NCBI GenBank assembly: GCA_945867725.1
Contig: CAMBJI010000174.1
Location: 1 to 5,116, forward strand
DNA: 5,116 nt
Direction of reading: 5' to 3'
Source: Bordetella parapertussis
GTDB lineage: Bacteria > Pseudomonadota > Gammaproteobacteria > Burkholderiales > Burkholderiaceae_D
Below, in pieces: positions 1 through 5,017 of this stretch. Numbering within the stretch: position 1 is the first letter of the stretch; every line of letters begins with the position of its first letter. The notes under the pieces were generated by a model that saw nothing but the letters and a program-made list of their open reading frames with translations, was not told the DNA's origin and made no database searches. Both the position numbers and the translations under genes were made by a program.

Positions 1-792
1 CTGCTGAAGCTGTCGTCTGCGAGACGTGCGGAGTTATCTGATCGCTTATCGCGACAGCTCGTCGCCAAGGCAAATGCATCTACCAACGATCTGCTCGTGG
101 TCACGCAAGCTTTCTACCAACTGCCGGGCAATGTGCTGGTCACGGATGACGAAGGACGGATTCTGTTCGCTACGGCACAAGCACGGCGCCTGCTTGCGTA
201 CCCAGAAACGAAGGAATGCGTACTGGAAGATTTATTTCTCGCCGTTCAACCCAGTGGGCATCAGCTGGTACGCGCACTGTTTGAAAAACCGGATCATCAG
301 GCTGAGCTGATGCAAATCAGGATGACTCGAGTCGAATGTGGCGGTCAAGGCTATCACCTGCTGCAACTGGAGAACTTACCGTTCAATTACGAGATGCTGC
401 GTGGCCTGCTGGTTGATTCGCGCAATGATGCGCCACACGAAGCGACGGGTCTGCTGGATCATCATTTTGCTATCGCTGTAATGGCTGATGGCTGGTTTCG
501 TTTGCTCGACCCCATCGACCGGTATGCTGCCTCGGGCGTGTTCTGGGACAAGCTGAGAATTCTCTCCAGCGGTGACAGTGAGATTGCACATCTGGAAAAT
601 AGTATTGCCAGCGCCAGCGCGGCGCAGGGATGGCTGCGTATCCGCAATGGTGGCGGATTATCCGTGTCACTGCGAAAACTTCAGACACCGGACTACAAAC
701 TGTTTTACCGGGTACACATGACACTGGTTGATGATGCACTTCAGGCTAATGCAAATGCGCCATTTACCGAAAGCGGCGAGGCAAAACGATGA
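1..792 (+). CDS. PAS-domain sensory protein, 5'-truncated by window edge
   Basis: The frame is open from the first base, so the true start lies upstream; the GTG at 97 falls inside the protein and is unlikely to be the start. About 263 residues are visible. A short helical lead-in (residues 1-35) is followed by a PAS-like domain at about 38-129, recognised from a segment around FYQLPGNVLVTDDEGRIL, the usual opening of a PAS fold in which a strand pair precedes a helix of the type ATAQARRLL. Residues 153-246 again alternate strands and helices (HHFAIAVM ... GWLRIRNG ... KLFYRVHMTLVDD) and may be a second, degenerate PAS domain. No kinase, GGDEF, EAL or DNA-binding output domain follows, so any output domain would be N-terminal, beyond the window, or supplied by a partner. 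No membrane segment is visible. Its stop overlaps the next gene's start, so the two are probably translated together. Ligand and role are unknown. Confidence 0.75.
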   Translation: MLKLSSARRAELSDRLSRQLVAKANASTNDLLVVTQAFYQLPGNVLVTDDEGRILFATAQARRLLAYPETKECVLEDLFLAVQPSGHQLVRALFEKPDHQAELMQIRMTRVECGGQGYHLLQLENLPFNYEMLRGLLVDSRNDAPHEATGLLDHHFAIAVMADGWFRLLDPIDRYAASGVFWDKLRILSSGDSEIAHLENSIASASAAQGWLRIRNGGGLSVSLRKLQTPDYKLFYRVHMTLVDDALQANANAPFTESGEAKR

Positions 793-1277
793 AAGGACGC
801 CTGAAACAAACTGACGTGCAGATCACCGTTCTCGGCAAACTTATCGAGCGGGTCAGACGCGAGCACAAACTGACAACTGCCACATTGGCGATGCTGTCGG
901 GCTTAAATGATGCGCAGATCAAAAGCATCGAGGAAGACAGCATGACGCCGTTCGTCGATGAGGCACATCGCATCGATTGCGCACGCCGCATCGCGATCGC
1001 TATGGGACTGCCTGACCATCATTTTTTGGAAAAGCACATAGCGACAAGTGCCCAACGTGTTGTACCGCAAAAAGCCCTGTCTTCAGCGCCGGAGCCACTG
1101 TCGCGTGATGCCTGGGAAAACTTGCCTGTTGCGGATTTGAAAGTACTCGCCAAGCTACGCATGATCGACCCTCCCGCTGCACCCGAGCAGCGCCGGTACG
1201 GCTCTCCCCTTCTGATCGCGCTGGTGGTTTCCCTGCTGCTCGCGGCTCTGATAGTGGGCCTTGCATTTATTCGCTGA
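789..1277 (+). CDS. Tail-anchored RodZ-like helix-turn-helix membrane protein
   Basis: This 162-residue protein starts at an ATG that overlaps the upstream stop codon by 4 bp (ATGA), with GGCGAGG seven bases upstream as a weak ribosome site. Residues 15-80 read as an XRE/RodZ-type helix-turn-helix: helices around LGKLIERVRREHKL, TATLAMLSGL and DAQIKSIEEDS, then a regulator-like helix RRIAIAMGL. Residues 85-135 form a polar, proline-containing linker. Residues 139-161 are a single hydrophobic helix preceded by two arginines and ending only two residues from the C-terminus. The positive-inside rule puts the N-terminal domain in the cytoplasm with almost nothing outside. RodZ proper has a longer periplasmic part and is about twice this length, so this is not an ordinary rodZ. 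It may be a membrane-tethered regulator or a scaffold partner of the PAS protein. DNA binding is inferred from fold similarity only. Confidence 0.8.
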   Translation: MKGRLKQTDVQITVLGKLIERVRREHKLTTATLAMLSGLNDAQIKSIEEDSMTPFVDEAHRIDCARRIAIAMGLPDHHFLEKHIATSAQRVVPQKALSSAPEPLSRDAWENLPVADLKVLAKLRMIDPPAAPEQRRYGSPLLIALVVSLLLAALIVGLAFIR

Positions 1278-1302
1278 ACGATTAGAGAACGCATGCTTCT
1301 GC

Positions 1303-1334
1303 GTCGGATGGTCGGATGGTCGGATGGTCGGATG
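1303..1334 (+). repeat. Four perfect tandem copies of GTCGGATG
   Basis: The octamer GTCGGATG occurs four times head to tail without a mismatch, at 1303-1310, 1311-1318, 1319-1326 and 1327-1334. It lies in the non-coding gap, 25 bp after the HTH gene and about 83 bp before the response-regulator start. Perfect short tandem repeats can change copy number by replication slippage. Here a change would shift the spacing between anything bound upstream and the promoter at 1405, not a reading frame. Confidence 0.95.
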
Positions 1335-1337
1335 ATC

Positions 1338-1379
1338 TGAAAACCTGAGCGGTTGGGTACCGTGAAAACCGCGATCTGA
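1338..1379 (+). promoter_or_regulatory. Direct repeats upstream of response-regulator gene
   Basis: TGAAAACC occurs at 1338-1345 and again at 1363-1370, a period of 25 bp. GATCTGA occurs at 1334-1340 and 1373-1379. These lie just upstream of the putative -10 element and could be binding half-sites for a regulator, perhaps the response regulator itself. They are short enough that chance is possible. Confidence 0.3.
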
Positions 1380-1404
1380 TCCACCGCAATGAAACGCAGT
1401 CCGC

Positions 1405-1410
1405 TACAAT
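1405..1410 (+). promoter_or_regulatory. -10 element (TACAAT), probable leaderless promoter
   Basis: TACAAT matches the sigma-70 -10 consensus at 5 of 6 positions. Its last base is seven bases before the A of the ATG at 1418, so transcription would start at or within a base or two of the start codon. No Shine-Dalgarno sequence precedes that ATG, which agrees with a leaderless mRNA. No convincing -35 hexamer is present 16-18 bp upstream, so an activator may be needed. Confidence 0.5.
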
Positions 1411-1417
1411 TCTGACC

Positions 1418-2074
1418 ATGACCTCACTGCCATCATTGCTGATCGTTGACGATCACCCTATCATCCGCACCGCGCTGGCGGAGGCCGTACTTTCACGCTT
1501 TCCGAAAATCAGACTGGAGACTGCCGGCGATGCCGAGACGGGCATTGCGCTGATCAAGGCTGAGCTAAAAAAGAAAAAATCACCGCCTTGGTGGGTATTG
1601 ATTGATCTGGGCCTGCCGGGTATCGGTGGACTCGAGGCCATCACTCAGTTGCTGGCACTTGATCCGTCAGTGCGGACAATCACGATCTCAGGTAATGACG
1701 ATGAACTGCAAGTGGGCGCGTGCTTCGGCGCTGGCTCATCGGCATTTATCAGCAAGGCCGCGCCGATTCAGGACACGGTGACCATCATTGCGCAAGCAGT
1801 CGAAGGTACGCTGATCAAGGGTACCTGGCTGTCGGCACGCGGCCTCGCAGACAGCTCGGCGCTCAATCAGATTGCTCTCACCGACCGTCAGATTCAAGTA
1901 CTTTCAATGATCTGTCAGGGCATGAGTAATCGCGAGATTGCTGACAGCCTGGGCATTTCAGAAATCACGGCCAAATCTCATGTCGGCGGCATTTTTCGTG
2001 AGCTGCATGTCGCCAGTCGCACACAGGCAGTACTGGTGGCGCAAAAGCTGGGCCTGTTCGCCAACAATCACTGA
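1418..2074 (+). CDS. NarL/FixJ-family (LuxR-type HTH) response regulator
   Basis: This 218-residue protein has the standard two-domain layout and length of the family. The receiver domain (about 6-128) has the acidic pair D11-D12, phosphoacceptor D63 in VLIDLGLPG, switch residue S91 and the conserved lysine K113 in FISKA, so it should be phosphorylated normally. Residues 154-212 form a LuxR/GerE helix-turn-helix with LTDRQIQVL and the recognition segment NREIADSLGISEITAKSHV. It is a cytoplasmic DNA-binding transcription factor. A lysine-rich loop (K51-K54) before strand 3 is encoded by an A-rich tract, A6-G-A6, that could be prone to slippage. The ATG is favoured because the family N-terminus begins right there and a -10 box sits just upstream. 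It converges on the hybrid kinase gene, its likely partner. Whether it controls the T6SS genes is inference from proximity. Confidence 0.93.
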   Translation: MTSLPSLLIVDDHPIIRTALAEAVLSRFPKIRLETAGDAETGIALIKAELKKKKSPPWWVLIDLGLPGIGGLEAITQLLALDPSVRTITISGNDDELQVGACFGAGSSAFISKAAPIQDTVTIIAQAVEGTLIKGTWLSARGLADSSALNQIALTDRQIQVLSMICQGMSNREIADSLGISEITAKSHVGGIFRELHVASRTQAVLVAQKLGLFANNH

Positions 2075-2116
2075 AAACTTGGAACCTGTCTCGTCAAGAC
2101 CTAAAGAGATAAATCT
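2075..2116. other. 42-bp convergent intergenic gap
   Basis: This gap lies between the stop codons of the convergent response-regulator and kinase genes. I see no strong GC-rich hairpin followed by a T run. The only symmetry is AAGAGAT (2104-2110) matched by ATCTCTT (2126-2132), which extends into the kinase coding end and is weak. Termination may be factor-dependent, and the two transcripts could overlap. Confidence 0.5.
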
Positions 2117-3511
2117 TTAATACGCATCTCTTCGAGATAGCGCAGCATTGCTCACCTCACGCAATTTTTCTGCGCTAAACGGTCGCTGCAACAGCGTCAC
2201 GGGTGAGCCCGCCTGCTTCTCGACGTTGATCATCAGATCCTCATCACTGCACAGTATTACCGGAATAGTGGCATTGAATTCATCATTAATTTGAGTAATC
2301 GCCTGAGCCACTGATTCCGATTGCAGCTGTGCATCTATCATCAATAGCGTAGGTACAAGACTGCGCGCTGCGAGCTGTCGAATTGCATCGGCACTTCCAC
2401 CAGCCGTCAGAATATCGATACCCAGACTAGGTGCCAGCAAACGCAAAGCATTAGCCACATCCGGATCGGCATCGATGCATACCATCAGCGTATTGACTGG
2501 GGGCTCAACCACGACCTGAGGCAGCACACGTTCAATGAGATGTGCATCGCGTATCGCCATACGCTCGGCATCCGACAAGGGTGTCGCCGACAGCGGCAAC
2601 TCAATGGCAAAGACCGATCCCATACCCAAATGACTGCTCAGCAATATACGGCCGCCTATGCGTGCTGCAAGCCGCCTTGCAATGGCCAATCCCAATCCCA
2701 CACCTTGCGCCGCCATTGCAGCGGCATCACCACGCGTGAACTCATCGAAAATTTTCCTGCGCAAAGGTGCAGCAATACCAGAACCGGTATCGATCACCGA
2801 GATACGGCAAAGTGTGCCGCGTTTTGAGACGCGTAATCGCACACCTCCCGCCTTCGTATAGCGCATTGAATTACTGATGAAGTTGCGCAGAATACGCTCT
2901 AGCAAGCGCGGGTCGGTCTGCAGCAGTTCATGTTCCATCCCGGACCCGCGCAATTCCAATACAAGCCCAAGATCGTCAGCCATGCGCTTGTGTTGTAACA
3001 GCACGCGTTCGCAAAATGCGCCTACCGGCACACGCTCGATGGCGACCTCCATCGCACCGCTCTCGAGACGACTGATATCAAGGACACTATCGAATACATC
3101 ATTCATGTATCCAATGCTCTGCCTGAGACGCAATAAGCTTTCAGTCGATCGCGCGCGCTCACCAGCCTCCATCGCCGCAGTCTCCAGGCTTCGTTGAATA
3201 CTGCCTAGATATAGATTCACAGCCAGCATCGGCTGCTTCAGATCGTGACTGAACGCGGCCAGAAAGCGGGAACGATCCGCCTCGATATCACGTAGTTCCG
3301 CGCGACGCTGTGCAAGCTCCTGCAAGCGCTCGTCGATGCGCTGCCGCGTGCCGCGATCACGCGTCCGATGACGCTGCCACCCCAGGATCAGGCTCAGCAT
3401 TACACTCGCCACCACGATGGCCGCCAGCCACCACGCTGCCGACATCACTGAGAGGTCCTGCAGCCATAATTTAGGCAAAGACAGTACCTGCGGGACATGA
3501 AAGTCACCCAC
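2117..3511 (-). CDS. Hybrid sensor histidine kinase (TM-HisKA-HATPase-REC)
   Basis: The 464-residue product has one membrane helix at about 25-45 after a short N-terminus, then a coiled-coil linker (50-80). The HisKA domain carries H-box SHDLKQP with H89 as the phosphorylated histidine. The ATPase domain shows N box N210 and N214, G1 box DTGSG (241-245) and G2 box GVGLGLA (270-276). A C-terminal receiver spans about 340-460 with D347, D349, phosphoacceptor D393 and S422. The lysine expected near its end is arginine (R443 in QRPF), so phosphorylation or signalling by this domain may be altered. There is no PAS, HAMP or periplasmic sensor domain, so the signal may be membrane-borne or brought by a partner, possibly the PAS protein at the left edge. 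The GTG start is chosen for the strong upstream GGGGAGGG. The convergent response regulator is its likely target. No HPt domain is present. Confidence 0.93.
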   Translation of the reverse strand: MGDFHVPQVLSLPKLWLQDLSVMSAAWWLAAIVVASVMLSLILGWQRHRTRDRGTRQRIDERLQELAQRRAELRDIEADRSRFLAAFSHDLKQPMLAVNLYLGSIQRSLETAAMEAGERARSTESLLRLRQSIGYMNDVFDSVLDISRLESGAMEVAIERVPVGAFCERVLLQHKRMADDLGLVLELRGSGMEHELLQTDPRLLERILRNFISNSMRYTKAGGVRLRVSKRGTLCRISVIDTGSGIAAPLRRKIFDEFTRGDAAAMAAQGVGLGLAIARRLAARIGGRILLSSHLGMGSVFAIELPLSATPLSDAERMAIRDAHLIERVLPQVVVEPPVNTLMVCIDADPDVANALRLLAPSLGIDILTAGGSADAIRQLAARSLVPTLLMIDAQLQSESVAQAITQINDEFNATIPVILCSDEDLMINVEKQAGSPVTLLQRPFSAEKLREVSNAALSRRDAY

Positions 3512-3517
3512 GCCGCG

Positions 3518-3525
3518 CCCTCCCC
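3518..3525 (-). promoter_or_regulatory. Ribosome binding site of the kinase gene
   Basis: On the minus strand GGGGAGGG lies six bases before the GTG at 3511-3509. This supports GTG over the internal ATG at codon 23, which would also cut into the residues leading to the membrane helix. Confidence 0.65.
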
Positions 3526-3547
3526 ACGCCAGCCACCAGCCTGATCC

Positions 3548-3562
3548 GGATAAATTTTTGCA
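3548..3562 (+). promoter_or_regulatory. Candidate sigma-54 promoter (-24 GG / -12 TTGCA)
   Basis: GG at 3548-3549 and GC at 3560-3561 are separated by exactly ten bases, as sigma-54 promoters require, and the -12 side reads TTGCA in full agreement with consensus. The rest of the -24 side (CGGATAA) departs from TGGCACG. If used, transcription would start near 3573 and run toward the gene at 3643. T6SS clusters in several proteobacteria depend on sigma-54, which makes the match worth recording, but no enhancer-binding activator is in the window. Confidence 0.35.
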
Positions 3563-3592
3563 TCAAGATATTTCTCGGTGGATATACGATGT

Positions 3593-3598
3593 ATTATA
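3593..3598 (-). promoter_or_regulatory. Perfect -10 box TATAAT toward the kinase gene
   Basis: Read on the minus strand, 3598-3593 is TATAAT, a perfect sigma-70 -10 hexamer about 80 bp before the kinase start codon. No good -35 lies 16-18 bp upstream (TACGCT at 17 bp), so it may depend on an activator. On the plus strand the overlapping TATTAT/TATACT could also serve transcription of the gene at 3643. Confidence 0.45.
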
Positions 3599-3609
3599 CT
3601 TTAGTGTGA
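3596..3609. promoter_or_regulatory. Putative operator, copy 1 (divergent promoter region)
   Basis: On the minus strand this reads TCACACTAAAGTAT, identical at 13 of 14 positions to the plus-strand sequence at 4311-4324 upstream of tssB. The core is a near-perfect palindrome, ATACT-TT-AGTGT with one mismatch between arms. It overlaps the minus-strand TATAAT box by three bases, so a bound protein could block or position RNA polymerase for the kinase gene, the unknown gene at 3643, or both. Confidence 0.5.
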
Positions 3610-3624
3610 TACCAAAGCGTAGCC

Positions 3625-3631
3625 AAAGGAG
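3625..3631 (+). promoter_or_regulatory. Ribosome binding site of the coiled-coil protein gene
   Basis: AAAGGAG is a strong Shine-Dalgarno match, with an 11-base gap to the ATG at 3643. The gap is slightly long but supports this ATG as the start, although the first 75 residues look disordered. Confidence 0.65.
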
Positions 3632-3642
3632 CAATCAATCCC

Positions 3643-4275
3643 ATGCAGAAGCCACCGCACCAGCCGTACGGCGCGTCCAGCGAGGGATGGGGAGACGAGC
3701 AACCGGAAGACCGGCGCTCTGACAGGACAGCCGGCAATCCGTTCGGCCGTGCATTCCATGGACCAGCAGCGCCCCCGCCACGCGGCGGCACACCGAGCAG
3801 CTCGCGGCTGGATTCCGAAACCGGCACCGGGGAAGACGTTTCATTCGGCCGTCTACCGCCTGGCTTCGGCGATCTTGCACGCCGGGTGGCGGAAACCAAT
3901 CTGCTGGTGGACCGGGCAATATCCTCGATGGGCACCGACCATGGGCAGTCACATCCCTCAGAAACACTGGCTGAACTGGGCGAAAGCCTGAACCAACTGT
4001 TCTCGCAACTGGATGAAGGCGCAGCCGACGGGGGCGCCAGTCCGTGGCACAGCATTACCGATTCCCTGCGGGATCTGGCGGAAAAAATTGAGCGGCGCGA
4101 GCAGCTGCGGGCGGAGCTGCAGATGACCCAACATGCCATCGACAAGGCCAAAACCCGGGTGATTGACCAGATTCAGGATGCGGCCCGAATCGAGCAGGAG
4201 CGGCTGTCAGTGACGCGGCTGCGAAGTCAGCTGGCGGCCGTGATGGCGGACAAACTACTCAATAAGCTGCGATAA
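3643..4275 (+). CDS. Uncharacterised coiled-coil protein upstream of tssB
   Basis: I do not recognise this 210-residue protein. Residues 1-75 are rich in Pro, Gly, Ser and charged residues (for example PAAPPPRGG) and look disordered. Residues 76-125 appear helical (LARRVAETNLLVDRAI; LAELGESLNQLFSQL), and 137-208 form a long amphipathic, heptad-like helix (SLRDLAEKIERREQLRAEL ... RLSVTRLRSQLAAVMADKLLNKL), suggesting oligomerisation or binding to a partner helix. There is no signal peptide, membrane segment or cysteine, so it is probably cytoplasmic. A good ribosome site precedes it. It is encoded in the same direction as tssB, 130 bp upstream, with matching putative operator sequences on either side, which suggests a T6SS-linked role such as sheath, baseplate or regulatory accessory protein. 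It is not TssA, TssE or TagF by any motif I can see. An antisense ORF across 3594-4151 is low-complexity and lacks comparable support. Confidence 0.75.
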   Translation: MQKPPHQPYGASSEGWGDEQPEDRRSDRTAGNPFGRAFHGPAAPPPRGGTPSSSRLDSETGTGEDVSFGRLPPGFGDLARRVAETNLLVDRAISSMGTDHGQSHPSETLAELGESLNQLFSQLDEGAADGGASPWHSITDSLRDLAEKIERREQLRAELQMTQHAIDKAKTRVIDQIQDAARIEQERLSVTRLRSQLAAVMADKLLNKLR

Positions 4276-4304
4276 AAAAAATTGCCCGAAATTAATATTT
4301 TTGC

Positions 4305-4333
4305 TTGAAGTCATACTAAAGTATTGTTAGTAT
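4305..4333 (+). promoter_or_regulatory. Candidate sigma-70 promoter of tssB
   Basis: TTGAAG (4305-4310) and TAGTAT (4328-4333) are separated by 17 bp, each matching consensus at four of six positions. The upstream flank (4276-4304) is strongly A/T-rich with an A run and a T run, as in UP-element-like or curved DNA. The predicted transcript would have a leader of about 65 bases before tssB. Confidence 0.4.
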
Positions 4334-4335
4334 TG
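4311..4335. promoter_or_regulatory. Putative operator, copy 2, compound repeat at tssB promoter
   Basis: This short stretch holds several nested symmetries. There is a palindrome ATACT-AA-AGTAT (4313-4324), a perfect 7-bp inverted repeat ATACTAA / TTAGTAT (4313-4319 and 4327-4333) with a 7-bp spacer, and a direct repeat AGTATTG (4320-4326 and 4329-4335). It fills the spacer and -10 of the candidate tssB promoter. The first 14 bases match the operator-like site at 3596-3609 in inverse orientation. This is the pattern expected of a site for a dimeric regulator with an extra half-site. A further direct repeat, ATTGCGT at 4332-4338 and 4351-4357, lies just downstream. Confidence 0.5.
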
Positions 4336-4391
4336 CGTGAAAGCATCAACATTGCGTCCCAGAAACGGGGCGTAAAAACCGAAGATTTACT

Positions 4392-4397
4392 GGAGGT
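4392..4397 (+). promoter_or_regulatory. Strong ribosome binding site of tssB
   Basis: GGAGGT sits eight bases before the ATG at 4406, close to the ideal Shine-Dalgarno, which suits a gene whose product is needed in hundreds of copies per sheath. Confidence 0.85.
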
Positions 4398-4405
4398 AGA
4401 GAGCC

Positions 4406-4975
4406 ATGGCTGACAGCTTGCAGAAATGGGTGGGGCGTAACCGGCCACCCCGAGTTCAAATCACCTACGACGTCGAAATCGGCGACGCCGTTGAAAAACG
4501 TGAATTGCCGCTGGTCGTGGGCGTCATGGCCGACCTGATGGGTAAGCCCGCCTCGGCGCCGCCCAAGATGAAGGACCGCCGTTTCGTCGAGATAGACCGC
4601 GACAACTTCGATGAAATCATGACCAAGATCGGCCCACGTCTCGATATGAGCGTGCCCGACACAATGAAAGGTGAGGGCAATCTGAAGATTGAACTCAACT
4701 TCAAGCAATTTGCCGACTTCCATCCCGAGGCCGTGGTGCAGCAAGTACCACGTCTGCAAAAGCTGCTCGAAGCTCGGCTGGAGTTGCGCGATCTGCTCGC
4801 CAAGCTCGATGGCAATGATGATCTCGGTGGTTTGCTGGCCAGCGTTGTCGGTAACACCGATGGTCTCAAGCAGCTGCGCGGCAGTGATGCTGCAGCGTCA
4901 GCAGAGAAAAAAGCAGAGCCGGCACCGGCACCCGAGGCAGAAAAGAAAGCCGAAGACCCACCGGCTGCCGAATAA
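4406..4975 (+). CDS. tssB: TssB, T6SS contractile sheath small subunit (VipA/IglA family)
   Basis: TssB pairs with TssC to form the cytoplasmic contractile sheath that propels the Hcp tube and VgrG spike. The 189-residue product shows the family's opening, RNRPPRVQITYDVEIGDAV (11-29), followed by ELPLVVGVMADLMG (33-46), RRFVEIDRDNFDEIM (58-72) and DFHPEAVVQQVPRLQKLLEAR (104-124). Residues 125-158 form the C-terminal helical part. Residues 160-189 are an Ala/Glu/Lys/Pro-rich tail (SAEKKAEPAPAPEAEKKAED) that looks disordered and takes the protein somewhat beyond the roughly 160-180 residues common in the family. A strong ribosome site fixes the ATG. tssC follows after 42 bp, the usual gene order. 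Expression is probably controlled from the repeat-rich promoter at 4305-4335. TssB and TssC from the same cluster assemble together, so the tail may matter for that pairing or for disassembly by ClpV. Confidence 0.96.
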   Translation: MADSLQKWVGRNRPPRVQITYDVEIGDAVEKRELPLVVGVMADLMGKPASAPPKMKDRRFVEIDRDNFDEIMTKIGPRLDMSVPDTMKGEGNLKIELNFKQFADFHPEAVVQQVPRLQKLLEARLELRDLLAKLDGNDDLGGLLASVVGNTDGLKQLRGSDAAASAEKKAEPAPAPEAEKKAEDPPAAE

Positions 4976-5017
4976 AACCAACACAGATGCACCCTGACAC
5001 TTCAACAGGTGAATGAC

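Noticed and set aside
26..310. 94-residue plus-strand frame at the left edge
   Set aside because: It is out of frame with the open, PAS-encoding frame over the same bases and gives an Arg/Cys-rich product with no family features.
1289..1304. Hairpin ACGCA-TGCTTC-TGCGT after the HTH gene as a terminator
   Set aside because: The stem is only 5 bp and no T run follows, so it does not qualify as an intrinsic terminator.
1303..1334. Tandem repeat as a CRISPR or iteron origin
   Set aside because: The units abut without spacers, are only 8 bp long, and no Cas or replication gene is nearby.
1019..1384. 121-residue minus-strand frame crossing the tandem repeat
   Set aside because: It is mostly antisense to the HTH gene and continues through the repeat as RPSDHPTI-like sequence; no ribosome site or family resemblance.
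2104..2138. Inverted repeats AAGAGAT/ATCTCTT and ATCTC-TTC-GAGAT as a bidirectional terminator
   Set aside because: The stems are short and AT-rich, and they run into the kinase coding end; too weak to call.
3594..4151. 185-residue open frame on the minus strand
   Set aside because: It is antisense to the coiled-coil gene, Ser/Arg-rich with no domain, and lacks a good ribosome site, whereas the plus-strand frame has AAAGGAG and a sensible helical protein.
4271..4304. A-run and T-run downstream of the coiled-coil gene as a terminator
   Set aside because: There is no GC-rich stem; it fits better as A/T-rich DNA upstream of the tssB promoter.
4465..4992. 175-residue open frame on the minus strand
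   Set aside because: It lies over tssB, whose identity is secure; the product is Ser-rich, as expected from the reverse reading of GC-rich codons.
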